A DNA stretch of 64,000 nucleotides, from positions 51,290,859 through 51,354,858 of the forward strand of contig JALIGW010000001.1 of assembly GCA_023053685.1 (NCBI GenBank), read 5' to 3'. Both the position numbers and the translations under genes were made by a program. Below the pieces are notes generated by a model. The model did no database searches, was not told the origin of the DNA, and saw only the letters and a list, made by a program, of their open reading frames with translations. Position 1 is the first letter of the stretch; each line of letters starts with the position of its first letter. Shown one piece after another: positions 1 through 13,931 of this stretch. This DNA comes from Diadophis punctatus similis (taxonomy: Eukaryota > Chordata > Lepidosauria > Squamata > Dipsadidae).

Positions 1-32
1 GACTTAACAACTGCAGTGGTTCACTTAACAAC

Positions 33-288
33 TCCCTCAAACAGAAGAGAGCTGGAAGGGATCTGAGGTGTTCAAGTCCAACCTCCTGCTCAAGCAAGAG
101 ACACTGCAACGTTTCAGACAAGTGACTGTCCAGTCTCTTCTTAAAGACCTCCATAGATGAAGCACCTACAACTTCTGAAGGGAAGCTGTTCCACTAGTTA
201 ATTGTTTTCACTGTTAGAAAGTTTCTCCTTAATTCCAGGTTCCTTCTCTCTTTGATTAGTTTCCACCCATTGTTCCTTGTCTTGAGGT
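33..288 (-). mobile_element. CR1-type LINE 3' fragment, nested in hAT-like element
   Basis: Read on the minus strand this gives the CR1 C-terminal signature: a stretch like NLELRRNFLTVKTIN, then WNSFPSEVVGAS, then the 3' tail GTTGGACTTGAACACCTCAG. The same coding tail occurs in better condition at 8880-9120 and 24000-24290. Several in-frame stops make it a dead, 5'-truncated copy. It replaces a short stretch of the surrounding element relative to the copy at 20331-20690. Confidence 0.8.
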
Positions 289-699
289 TGTAAAATGGGG
301 CAAAACTCACTTAACAAATGTTTCATTTAACAACAGAAATTTTGGGCTCAATTGTGGCCATAAGTTTCCCCCTCCCCCCATAAATTTTGTTTTTGGTCTT
401 TCAACATCTCATGTCGTGAGCATTTGCTTTCTGAGTTTCATACATCCATACAATATTCTCAACAATATTTTTTGTTTTTAAAATAATTACAATCCATTAT
501 CGTTTCATTTTCAATACATCTCTCACATTTCTTTTCCTCTTAGTATCTGTCTTTAGTCTTTTCCCCTTCTTATTTTATCCCTATTTTAATTCCAGCAATC
601 AAAGATGTGGTCATTTCCCAACTTATATATTTCTAATATTAGTATATTTTACTTCACTTATTTCCTAAACATTTATCAAAAATCAGCTTATAATTTCTT

Positions 700-1440
700 T
701 ATCCTCTTTTCCACATCATTACTTTTCCCATACAAAACATATTTCAAAATTACATATTTCAATCTTTATATTTTCTTCTATTTTTCAATCTTCATCTTTT
801 CTATGTTATTTTATAACTTCATTTCTTCATGATATTCATAAATATATTTATAAAAATATAAATATATTTATATTCATAAATATATATCCTTATTACAATG
901 AACAATTTATTCCTGCTTATGTAATACTAGTAAATTAATTAAACATACATATTAACACTAATTTTTATCTCTTATATCCCAACACATATAACTTCATTTC
1001 TACATGTTTCTTCTATCATCAAACTTATATTCAAAAATATTACTTTTCTTTTTCCCATATGAAACATATTTAAAAGTTACATATTTTCAATTATCTTCAT
1101 CTTTTCTATTATCAAACTTATATTCAAAAATATATTGCATATTTCAATCTTTATATTTTCTTCTATTTTTCAATCTTCCTCTTTTCTTATATTATTTTCT
1201 AACTTCATTTCTACATGTTATTCATACATATATTTTATCCTTATTACAATGAACAATTTTTTCATATTTATGTAATACTGGCAAATTAATTAAACATACA
1301 CATTAACACTAATTTTTATCTCTTATATCCCAAAAATTATAACTTTTTTCCATACAAAACATATTTAAAAGTTACATATTTTCAATCTTCATATTTTCTA
1401 TTATCAGACTTACATTCAAAAATATTACTACTAATTAAAC
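700..1440. repeat. AT-rich tandem repeat, period about 300-350 bp, inside the L1-like insert
   Basis: The phrase cccatacaaaacatattt and its variants recur at about 723, 1051 and 1345. The phrase attaattaaacatacatattaa with its flanks recurs at about 935 and 1285. Unit borders are blurred by divergence, and there are roughly two and a half units. Confidence 0.7.
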
Positions 1441-2439
1441 ATACACCTTTTTATTTTTATTTTATCCCTTCTCTTTTACCCTCCTCCAAAGTTTTAATCC
1501 TCTTTTCTTTTTCTTTTTTGATTGCCTCCCCCATATTTCTTTTAGCTCTCTCATTTCTATCTTTAACTCCTTTTTTTGCTATAGTCTCTATCTTTCTCTC
1601 TTCTCTTTTTCCCTTTTTGTTATCTGATATTGCTTTCATTTTTTCTAGATTTTTCTTTCTTTCTCCTTCTAGCTTTCTTTTCCTTCCTTCTTTTTCCCAT
1701 ACCAGAGATCTTCCCCTTCTGCTTTGCTACCTTTTTCACCCTCTGTATTTCAATCTTCCCTTTGTTGTATTATCTTTCTTGTTTCTTGGTTCCTCTGTTT
1801 CTTTCATTCTTCCAAAGTTCTCCATATTTTCCTCATTTGTCTGAACTGCATTTGTTATTTTTTGCATTGTATTTTCCAGTTTCAGTTCTATATGATCTAT
1901 AACTTGAAATATTTCTTTCGTTCCCACACACTGCTTGTTTATAATAGTCTTAGTATGTTGGGGTATGCTTTCCACATCTTTATTTCCACTTGGTATCATT
2001 TTTGCAACAAAGTTTAATCCACGTTATTTGTCCAACAAAAAGAAAAATCCCGAGAGTTACACCCTCTCTTTTTCTCTCAAAATGGCACTCCTGCTTCAAA
2101 TCTGAAATTCCTCTTCATTATTCTGAGCTCTCAATTTCGATTTTATATTTCTAAATCCAGTATATATAATAGTCAATTTCTATTAAGTCAGAGACAATTT
2201 CAATGTTTTTTTCTTTAAAATAGGATATCATTCCAAAACCACATCTTCTTTTAAATCTTCCAAGAAAAACTTTTTGTTTTCCTCCTAGTTCCCAAATGTC
2301 CCCCCCCCCAATTTCAGCATGCTTGGCCCGCCGCTAATCTTTAGCTTCCTTACTTCCCCCTTGTATTTTTGTTGTTGTTTTGAAAAGCAAACAGTCTTTT
2401 TTATCCCAGATCGCAAATCACTCACTTCTCCTCCTGCTC

Positions 2440-2698
2440 AGTCTTGTTAATTCTGGTTCTCCTTCAGCTTCGTGACAGCCAGGTTTGCTGCCGCAGCTCC
2501 GCACCATCGGCTAGGGGCTTGCCAGCTTGAGGAGGGGAGATGCGGCTCACTTCTACCCTCCTGGCGGTCCCCCTTCACTTTGCCCCCTCTACAGGGGGGC
2601 TTAGGTCTGAATTTGGACCCTCAGGCGTGGAGTGTTCGGAGCCGGCCGCAGAGGTCGCGGTCCCGGCTTCCGATCTCGCTGAAGGAGGAACCGGAAGT
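2440..2698 (-). promoter_or_regulatory. CpG-rich 5' region of the L1-like insert (possible internal promoter)
   Basis: This is a sudden GC- and CpG-rich block in an AT-rich neighbourhood. It lies exactly at the 5' end of the insert and abuts the target duplication at 2699. LINE 5' UTRs usually carry an internal promoter, so a promoter role is likely by position. No specific transcription factor site was identified. Confidence 0.4.
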
Positions 2699-2829
2699 CT
2701 CAATTGTGGCCATAAGTTGAGGACTACCTGTAATTTATTTCCACTGGAGATGCACCTAGAGGCTACCTGGACTTCTGATTCGAAATATTTAGAAGTTTAT
2801 AACTTGCAGTCCCAACTCTCCCTCCCCTC

Positions 2830-3079
2830 CAGGGATGGGTTCTGGATTCTGCTGGTTCACTTAGGAACGCACCGCATTGCATGTCGCATGCATGCGCAAT
2901 ACAAAAAAAACATTCTGCACATGCGCAGAAGCAAAAAACAAGATGGTGGCACCTATGGTGCTGCCGAGAGAACCGGCTCAGGGGCGTGGCAGGCCTGGAT
3001 CGCTGCCGGTTCCAGTGACCCAGACCAAGTTACTAACGGTTCTATAGAACCGGTCTGAACCGGTAGCAACCCACCTCTG
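2830..3079. mobile_element. CpG-rich hAT-like MITE, copy 1
   Basis: The 250-bp element starts cagggatggg and ends aacccacctctg, with imperfect terminal inverted repeats. It is flanked by an exact 8-bp duplication, ctcccctc (2822-2829 and 3080-3087), the hallmark length for hAT elements. The interior has repeated accggt motifs and a near-palindrome tgcacatgcgca (2916-2927). It has no coding capacity, so it needs a transposase in trans. Confidence 0.85.
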
Positions 3080-3087
3080 CTCCCCTC

Positions 3088-4085
3088 CCCCATATAACTC
3101 CTGAAAGCCCTTTAATTTAATTTATATATCTTTCAATAATAACAATTGCCGCTCTGCCCATGCGTGTAGTGTGCCCTACCCATTCTGCATCATTGCCTGC
3201 AGCCCTCAAATCCCTCTCCTGCACTTTGCATACAATCTTAGCCACAAAAAGTTTGGCTATCTTTGAATTATCAATATGGTTACTCTTGTTAATCAAGAAT
3301 GAGGTCTTGGGAGAGTTCAACTTTTTTTTATTTGTAGTAACATTTACATTTAACTACCAGGAATATGACATATAGTTGTGCTTTTCAATAAATCTAAATC
3401 ATATTGAACAAGTAATCCCAGAACTTTTTAGGACTGTTGTTTAGTGAGTTGCAAGAAGTAAATTGAAAAGAGTAGTAAGTTTGTATATGCTATCAGCATT
3501 ATGCTCTATCAAAAAGAAAGGTGACATGTTTATTATCACAGTGTTTTTATAATTAGCACTGGATGGTAAAATAAAAACAAATTATAATTGATAGTGAGGT
3601 GTGGTGGGGAGAATCAGGTGATAGGTAGGATTCTTTCATGGTATGGGTGGGAAATGTGTTTCAACCTGTAGGCCAAACACTGAACAGTCTTACAAATTAG
3701 AAATAATTATTCTGAAATGTTGCAATAATTTAATATCTATTTCTTTATATAACTTACAGTTTGGGCCACCTGATTCCCAAATTTTACAATGAAAAGTAGG
3801 AGAGGGAATGCAAAAACAAAGGGATAAATGATAAACAATTCACAGCAAACAAACAAAATCTTCCAAAGAAGCTCAACCAACAAATTTCAAATCCCAACCT
3901 TCTAGCTTGTACTTAGAATTCAACAATTAAAATATTTCAATATTTATTTTTATTTATTTGCTGGGCTATACTAGAGGTGTCAGTCTTGTTCCCCTGATAG
4001 GCACCTAAGCTGTTAGAGTAGGATGCACCACTTTCTACATACACTGACGGCTACATTTCAAGGAAAAGTAGAGTATGGAATGAAG
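3088..4085. other. Intronic sequence with no recognised feature
   Basis: AT-rich unique-looking DNA in the downstream ESRRG intron. No open frame with family resemblance, no tandem repeat and no terminal repeat was seen. Confidence 0.5.
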
Positions 4086-4089
4086 AGAA

Positions 4090-4860
4090 AACTGAAATGA
4101 AATTCAATGGTGAGAAAAATATACTTCTACATTTAAGCAAGAAAAAACAAATGCAACGGTATAGAACAGGCAGTACCTGGCTCAAAAGTAGTAACCGTGA
4201 GAAGGATCTTGGAGTCCTGGTAGACAATCACTTAAATATGAGCCAGCAGTATGCTGCAGCTGTCAAAAAAGCCAATGCAGTCCAAGGCTACATTAACAGA
4301 TGGATTCAAGATCACACAAAGTGTTAATACCATTTTATAATGCCTTGGTAAGACCACAGTTGGAATATTGTATCCAGTTTTGGTCGCCACAATATAAAAA
4401 AGATGTTGAGACTCTAGAACGGGGGTTCTCAAACTTGGCAATTTTAAGACTTGTGGACTTCTACTCCCAGAATTCTCCAGCCAGCATAGCTGGCTGGAGA
4501 ATTCTAACAGTTGAAGTCCACAAGTCTGAAAGTTGCCAAGTTTGAAGACCTCTGCTCTAGAAAGAGTGCAGAGAAAAGCAATGAAGATGATTGGGGGACT
4601 GGAGGCTAAAACAATTGAAGAACAGTTGCAGAATTGGATAAATTACATTCTAGTTTAATCAAAAGAAGGATTGGGGTGACATGATAGCAGTGTTCCAATA
4701 TCTAAAGCGCTGCCACAAAGAAGTGGGGGGGTCAATTTATTTTCCAAAGCTCCTGAAGGCAAGACAAGAAGCAATGGATGGAAACTCAACGAGGAGAGAT
4801 CTATGATTAGAACCAAAACTGGATACAATTTTGTTGTTAGAAAAAAAAATAGGGTAACAC
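4090..4860 (+). pseudogene. CR1-type LINE reverse transcriptase C-terminal fragment, split by a MITE
   Basis: Frames on the plus strand read as the CR1/L3 RT thumb region: KMKFNGEKN, then REKDLGVLVDNHL, then [17 protein letters not shown] and [15 protein letters not shown]. The frame continues after 4563 as an R-V-Q-R-K-A-type segment. A frame break lies near 4325, after a stop. A palindromic MITE sits at 4420-4554. Removing the MITE and one 8-bp repeat restores the order seen in the parallel copy at 23750-23900. It is a dead 5'-truncated LINE. Confidence 0.8.
4420..4554. mobile_element. Palindromic hAT-like MITE, copy A
   Basis: This 135-bp element is almost entirely an inverted repeat. The left arm contains acttgtggacttc and the right arm gaagtccacaagt, meeting around ccagccagcatagctggctgg. 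The exact 8-bp target duplication ctctagaa is at 4412-4419 and 4555-4562. Relatives are at 17233-17368 and 19029-19161, and a more distant one is at 56102-56236. Confidence 0.88.
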
Positions 4861-5784
4861 AATTTTAGATGGGGATGGGCATGCAATTCTTACCACATCA
4901 GATTATAAAACTCTGTTGTAGCACTTGCATGAAAGTTGAAATTAGTATGTTTACATTTCCTAACCAGAAAATGTTGAATAGAAAAATGCTATAATTTTTG
5001 CTGAGAAGACTCATGTAAAATACAAGAGCTCTGTGAGAGAAATGCAATGAAATGCAAGTAGTCCCCCCCTTTTTTTTTTTCTGGTGAAAGGATTCCAAAA
5101 GCAAATGAAAACTTGTTGGATTGACCCTAAAACTAGATTACCACTTGTAACAAATCATATGTTATTGTGTTGATTAATGAAAAGCAAGTCATTAGGTGAA
5201 AATAAAACTCAATAATTTTATCCAACACTATGAAGTTAAACTAGAAGTTAAACAATCACAGTAATCAAAGTACTTAGTTTTTGCCTTAAATTTGCTCAGC
5301 ATGTTTAACACACTGCCTACTTAAAACCCCACTTTCTGCTTGCTTGGTTAGCTTTGTTTTTTTACTTTCTTGTACTTTGAAGTAAGAATTGTTTGCTTAT
5401 TAATTTATTTAGCAAACTTCAACTTCTATGTGAACAAATTACTCTTCTAAAAGTAAATAAGGGATCTTTTTTATATTCTTTAAACCAAGATATTCAATTG
5501 ATTTTGATTATGCTGAATAGCTGCAAAACTATTTCTTTCAACAAATTATATTTTTATCAACTAACAGATTAATTAGCAAGGGACTCAGACATTAACTTTA
5601 GCATTTCATCCAGTAACAATATTTGTACGGATTTCTTAACTTTTCATTCTGGCAGAACACAGTTTAAATCAATGTATTTTTAAAATTAAAACTAGAAACA
5701 AAATTCTAAATTCTCTTTTACTGGCAAATTGATGTAGACAAAGAGTTGGGGGAAAGGGAGAGGCAGTTGCTTTTCACTAAGAAG

Positions 5785-5912
<128 letters not shown>

Positions 5913-5968
5913 AATAAAATTTATATGCCGCCCAACTCCCAAGAGGGACTCTGGGCAGCTTACAACAT
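5913..5968 (-). mobile_element. L2-type LINE 3' tail (reverse)
   Basis: Contains atgccgcccaactccc and gactctgggcagcttaca, the reverse complement of the GCCGCCCTGAGTC...GGGCGGCATA tail that follows a recognisable L2-like frame at 39440-39990. The adjacent (ATTT)n tract is its expanded tail. Confidence 0.65.
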
Positions 5969-6322
5969 GAAGAATTTAGCATGCAGGTTCTTTTGCTCAG
6001 TTCCCCTGAACTAATCCCTAACTCAGAGCAAAAGAGCAACTGCATTCTCTTTGCTGATGATGTAAAACTATTTAACACCACTGACAATGCTGCTACCCTA
6101 CAAAAAGACCTTGACTTGAGAATGTTCAAACAATTGGAAATTTCAAATCTCAATCAACAAATGCTCTGTCTTACACATTGGGGGGGGGGGAATCAGAACA
6201 CAAAATACAAGCTAGGCGGATACGAACTAGTAGACAACCCTCACTCTGTCAAAGACCTTGGAGTACTCATCTCAAATGATCTAAGTGCCAGAGTTCACTG
6301 TAACAGCATTGCCAAAAAAACC

Positions 6323-6460
6323 ATTAAGAGTTGTTAACCTAATCTTGCGTAGCTTCTTCTCCGGTAATATTGGACTGCTAACTAAGGCATACAAAACTTT
6401 TGCTAGACCAATTCTTGAATACAGCTCATCTGTCTGGAACCTGCACTACATATCGGACAT
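6323..6460 (+). repeat. Inverted repeat arm 1 (perfect 138 bp)
   Basis: All 138 bases match the reverse complement of 6586-6723. The arm is normal LINE coding sequence. The spacer to the second arm is 125 bp (6461-6585). Confidence 0.95.
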
Positions 6461-6585
6461 TACTACAATTGAACGTATCCAGAGATAATTCACGAGAAGA
6501 GTCCTCCACTCCTCTGCTCGCAACAGAATACCTTATGCCACCAGACTTAAAATTTTGGGCTTAGACAACTTAGAACTTCGCCGAT

Positions 6586-6723
6586 ATGTCCGATATGTAG
6601 TGCAGGTTCCAGACAGATGAGCTGTATTCAAGAATTGGTCTAGCAAAAGTTTTGTATGCCTTAGTTAGCAGTCCAATATTACCGGAGAAGAAGCTACGCA
6701 AGATTAGGTTAACAACTCTTAAT
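6586..6723 (-). repeat. Inverted repeat arm 2 (perfect 138 bp, secondary insertion)
   Basis: This arm interrupts the LINE coding order between the codons for LELRR and SDLSVVHK. It is therefore the inserted, inverted copy, and arm 1 is the original. Short shared words (ccgatat and tccga) sit at the junction, as in microhomology-guided template switching. Confidence 0.92.
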
Positions 6724-6771
6724 ATTTTTTGGTCCGACCTAAGCGTAGTACATAAAATCATCTGCTACAAT

Positions 6772-7211
6772 CAGGGGGGGTTCCTACCGGTGTGGTCCAG
6801 TGCGCAGCTTCGGTAGGGACCCGCTGATTATGCAATTTGCGCACGACTGCTCCGGTACCGTCTTCACTTCACAGTCGCGTGCGTCACCATCTTTTTTAAA
6901 TAATTTTTTGGCTTTTTTTGCTTCTGCGCATGCGTGGAAGCAAAATCTCACCGAAATCTCGCAAGGGGACGCGTACGAGATTTTGGCGAGATTTTGCTTC
7001 CACGCATGCACAGAAGTAAAATCTTGCCGAAATCTTGCACACGCACATCCCCTCACGAGATTTCAGCGAGATTTTGCTTCCGCACATGCGCAGAAGCAAA
7101 ATCTCGCCGAAATCACGAGAGGGCATGCACGTGTAGCGAACACGCGCACGCATGAAACGTGGAGATGCATGCGCAGCGCACCGGTAACAGTAAGCAAGCA
7201 ACCCGCCCCTG
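6772..7211. mobile_element. CpG-rich hAT-like MITE, copy 2 (long form)
   Basis: The 440-bp element runs from cagggggggttcc to aacccgcccctg. The exact 8-bp duplication gctacaat is at 6764-6771 and 7212-7219. Excising the element and one repeat restores the LINE reading ATC TGC TAC AAT GTC CTT. The interior repeats a module of gagattttgcttc / tgcgcatgcg / gaagcaaaatctc that folds back on itself. Open frames across it are artefacts of these CpG-rich repeats. Confidence 0.9.
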
Positions 7212-7372
7212 GCTACAATGTCCTTCCTGTCAATGAATACTTCAGCTTCAACCACAACAATACAAGAGCAATAATGTTCACTTTTATTCATATCCATTTC
7301 ATGTACTCATAATCATGTTTATACTTGTATCTGTTTTCTAATACATGCTTGATGAAAATAAATAAATAAAAA

Positions 7373-8136
7373 TAAAAATAAACATTATATAGTAGTAGTA
7401 GCCCTTAATAAAAAGTGTTTTAAGCATCTGGAAGACCTGCAATTCAAGTAATTAATCCTATCACAATCTAGGTTAAATATCTAGGGACTTTACAATATCC
7501 AGAAAAAAGTGGAAGGTCATTAAAATATTTAACTGGGCACAACTTAGTACTGGAAAATAGAGTCATTCTGCTGACCTACTCAAGTAAGTATATATCTCAT
7601 ATTCCTGGAATTAATGGTTGACGAGATATCAACTAGGGCTTTACCTAATTATGTTTTTTACCATTATGGTAACAGAAGCATACTAAGGAAAAACTGAGTT
7701 GATAGGACACATTCTTTTCAAGCAGAAAAGTACTGGATATAAGCCATATTATTTCTGGTTAAAAAGAATCAGGCAGTAGGTGATATAAATATATTTTTTC
7801 TGAAGACCCAAGGGAATTGCTGTCAGAATTCTAAGCTAAATACATAACAAATAATTTGATTTGATATAAAGCAGCTCCTTCAATCCTGCATTCTACAATT
7901 ATATAGATGGGTTTCTGAATAAGTTACATACAGAATGTAAATAGCAAAGAAAGGAGGGCAGGAAGTAAGAAGACAGTGCTTCTCTCCAAACCCTCTGTGT
8001 CCACTCAGTTGTTTTGTCTTTATACTACAGTCCTGTCAGCACATATTGCATTAGGATGCTATCCAAACTTAGATATAAATGTGCATCAAATGCCTACTCC
8101 ATTGAAAACAGTGCAGAGAAACCTATCTACCACAGC
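7373..8136. other. Intronic sequence with no recognised feature
   Basis: AT-rich, unique-looking DNA. No open frame with family resemblance and no repeat structure beyond short A/T runs. Confidence 0.5.
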
Positions 8137-8144
8137 ATTCATTC

Positions 8145-8566
8145 CAGGGGCGGGTTGCTCGTTTACTGATGCCGGTGCGCTGTGCGCGCATCTCCATGTT
8201 TCAGGCGCGCACGCGCCCCTCGCGCAATTTTGCTTCTGTGCATGCGCAGAAGCAGAATCTCCCTGAATTATCGTGAGGGGATGTGCGCGTGCGCACGAGA
8301 TTTCGGCGTGATTTTGCTTCTAACATGCGCGGAAGCAAAATCGCGCCAAAATCTTGCGAGGGGACGCGCGTGAGAGAGAGATTTTGGTGCAATTTTGCTT
8401 CCGCGCATGCACGGAAGCAAAATCGTCCAAAAATTCTCAGAAAAAGATGGCGACACGCGCAATGGACCGGCGAAGATGGCTCCGGAGTGGTCGCGCGCAA
8501 ATTGCTCAATCGGCTGCTCCCTACCGGAGCTACGCACTGGACAGCTCCGGCAGGAACCCACCACTG
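8145..8566. mobile_element. CpG-rich hAT-like MITE, copy 3 (long form)
   Basis: The 422-bp element runs from caggggcgggttgctc to aacccaccactg. The exact 8-bp duplication attcattc is at 8137-8144 and 8567-8574. It has the same internal modules as 6772-7211, including tgtgcatgcgca at 8237-8248 and alternating gaagcaaaat / attttgcttc hairpins. It is non-coding. Confidence 0.9.
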
Positions 8567-8834
8567 ATTCATTCATTATTTAGCTAGGGTTTCTGATCCA
8601 CCAGTACCTCTGCTTTACTTCTAAGTTTTAGCTGATCTCCTTTGGCAGGAGAAGATGGCAAGCCAGAACCAAAAAATCAGGGAGAATGTATGCCTGTGGT
8701 TGGAAGAAATGTTTCTGAAGGGGGGGGGGGCAGTAAAGGGTAGAAACTTGATTGCAAGATGTTGCTTTGCCTGTTCTTGCCATACAATTAGACAGAAGGA
8801 AGCTTTCTGATGCTTAAAAATTCAAGCCTACAAG

Positions 8835-9150
8835 AGTGTACTAGCAGAATGAAGAAGATGGAGTCAACCTATTCTCCAAAGCACCTGAAGGCAGGACAAG
8901 AAACAAAGGATGGAAACTAATCAAGAAGAGAAGCAACCTAGAATTAAGAAGAAACTTCCTGACAGTGAGGACAATTAACCAGTGGAACAGCTTGCCTTCA
9001 GAAGTTGTAGGTGCTTCATCACTGGAGGTTTTTAAGAAGAAACTGGAGAGCCACTTGTCTGAAATTGAATAGGGTCTCCTGCTTGAACAGGGGGTTGGAC
9101 TAGAAGACCTTTAAGGTCCCTTCTAGCTCTATTCTGATTGATTGATTGAA
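8835..9150 (+). pseudogene. CR1/L3-type LINE 3' end
   Basis: The plus-strand frame gives LFSKAPEGRTRNKG, SNLELRRNFLTVRTINQW and SLPSEVVGASSLEVFKKKLE. This is followed by the 3' UTR word ggggttggactagaagacct and a short (GATT)n tail at 9137-9149. It is a 5'-truncated copy with few frame defects, so moderately young. Confidence 0.85.
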
Positions 9151-12937
<3,787 letters not shown>

Positions 12938-13929
12938 CCATATTTTTCGGAGTATAAGACGCACCGGAGTATAAGACACATCTTAGTTTTGGGGGAGGAA
13001 AACAAGGAAAAAAGGCCTCTGCCTCCCAGCAATTTGCCAAACAGCAAACAGCACAGATGATATACACTGTTTGCTGTGTATTTCTGTGCATGTGTGCCTG
13101 ACCCATAGAAATAGCAAAGAATTGGAGAAATGTACATTATGGCAGTATATTAATCCCAGAAAGTTTTCTTAAATGTAACCACACTAACTCCTCCTAATTA
13201 TTTAAATAGATCTACTCCAAACATGACTAAGTCAGGGTTTCTCAGCTGCCTTCTTTTAATACTAATACTTAATACTAATACTTAATACTAAAACAGGACA
13301 TTTCAGATTATACTTTTACAGATCTTTAAAATTGATGTGGCTTTCTGGAAGTATTCTCTGCTATTTAAAAGAAGATACAATAGCACTGGGCCTCTTCAGA
13401 GCAAGCATTTATTTTAAAAAGCTTCATTTTGTTAAGTTGTCTAGAACAATAATAAAGCAGTCTTTAAAAAATAAGTCTAATAATTTGAACACTCTACAAA
13501 CATTTAACAAAATAACATATTAACAGAATCTGCCTCTACCTAGGATAGAACTCACAACCTCCTGATTGTGAGGCAAGAGCTCTAGCTCTGAGCCATAGGA
13601 ACTATAGCTTGCCTCCTTGCAATTTCAGCAGTCTAATATTGCCAGCAGTTTATCTCCCAGCAATTTGTCACATTACAGCCACCGTAGTTAGTTTCATTTT
13701 ACCACGTGGCTTGCAAGCCTCCGTCAGCTGTAGGTTGGGAGGCAGTTTATCTCTTCTTGTGCTCTTCTTGTGCTTTGCCCTGTTTGCTGCAAAGAGGTAA
13801 ATTGCTGGCAGGCAGAGGCCAAAGGGTGGGGGTGGCTGGGTGGGGCTACATTCGGTGTATAAGACGCACCCAAGTTTTCACCCTCTTTTTGAGGGTAAAA
13901 AGGTGCGTCTTATATTCCGAAAAATACGG
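12938..13929 (+). mobile_element. TA-flanked inverted-repeat DNA transposon, long form, copy 1
   Basis: The left end is ccatatttttcggagtataa, running into gacgcacc. The right end is the inverse, ggtgcgtcttatattccg, running into aaaaatacgg. TA dinucleotides lie on both sides, as in elements with TA target duplication. The 992-bp copy shares over 500 bp of interior with the inverted copy at 50477-51412. About 13520-13605 is an extra tRNA-like SINE head absent from that copy. No transposase is recognisable. The superfamily is not assigned. Confidence 0.8.
13520..13608 (-). mobile_element. tRNA-derived SINE head fragment
   Basis: Read on the minus strand it has a polymerase III A-box-like stretch (tggctcagagctagag) and a B-box-like stretch (ggttgtgagttctat) at tRNA spacing. 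There is no complete cloverleaf and no CCA context, so it is a SINE remnant rather than a tRNA gene. Confidence 0.5.
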
Positions 13930-13931
13930 TA

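Larger units (their letters stand above)
367..2698 (-). mobile_element. L1-like LINE insertion with 20-bp target site duplication
   Basis: The insert is bracketed by identical 20-mers, ctcaattgtggccataagtt, at 347-366 and 2699-2718. This is the long target duplication expected of L1-type target-primed integration. Read on the minus strand, it starts with a CpG-rich stretch (about 2698-2440) resembling a LINE 5' UTR or promoter. It continues with open pieces rich in K and E (about 1999-1736 and 1639-1457) that look like the coiled-coil part of an L1 ORF1. It ends in a very AT-rich region with tandem repeats. No reverse transcriptase is recognisable, so the copy is internally deleted or a non-autonomous derivative. 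The 3' end lacks a clear A-tail, which weakens the L1 call. Confidence 0.6.
1..2730 (-). mobile_element. hAT-like DNA element (left part outside window), host to two nested insertions
   Basis: The outer pieces (1-32, about 288-366 and 2699-2730) align with the reverse complement of the complete relative at 20331-20690: runs of cacttaacaa, then ggccataagttgaggactacctg at the terminus. The end at 2730 reads inward as CAGGTAGTCCTC, and a CAG start is typical of hAT termini. The element is interrupted by a CR1 fragment and by a 2.3 kb L1-like insertion. No transposase is visible, so it is non-autonomous. The hAT assignment is inferred from the terminus only, because the left end and its target duplication lie outside the window. 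Confidence 0.6.
5985..7372 (+). pseudogene. Rex/CR1-group LINE, RT C-terminal part, with inverted duplication and MITE insertion
   Basis: The plus-strand reading gives the RT catalytic motif CILFADDVKLF, then SVKDLGVLISNDLS, then LTKAYKTFARPILEYSSSVW and TTIERIQR. It resumes downstream as SDLSVVHKII and NVLPVNEYFSFNHNNTRA. The 3' end is an A-rich AAATAAATAAA tail near 7350. The copy is broken by frameshifts, a 138-bp inverted self-duplication (6586-6723) and a MITE (6772-7211). A second copy of the same family lies in reverse at 34597-35110. The exact clade (Rex1, CR1 or L2 group) cannot be fixed by eye. Confidence 0.75.

Noticed and set aside
6800..7312. 170- and 133-residue frames on opposite strands
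   Set aside because: They cross a hAT-like MITE with internal hairpins into LINE sequence; CpG-rich composition removes stops.
8201..8587. Cluster of 60-123 residue frames in four reading frames
   Set aside because: All lie in the MITE at 8145-8566; none resembles a known protein.
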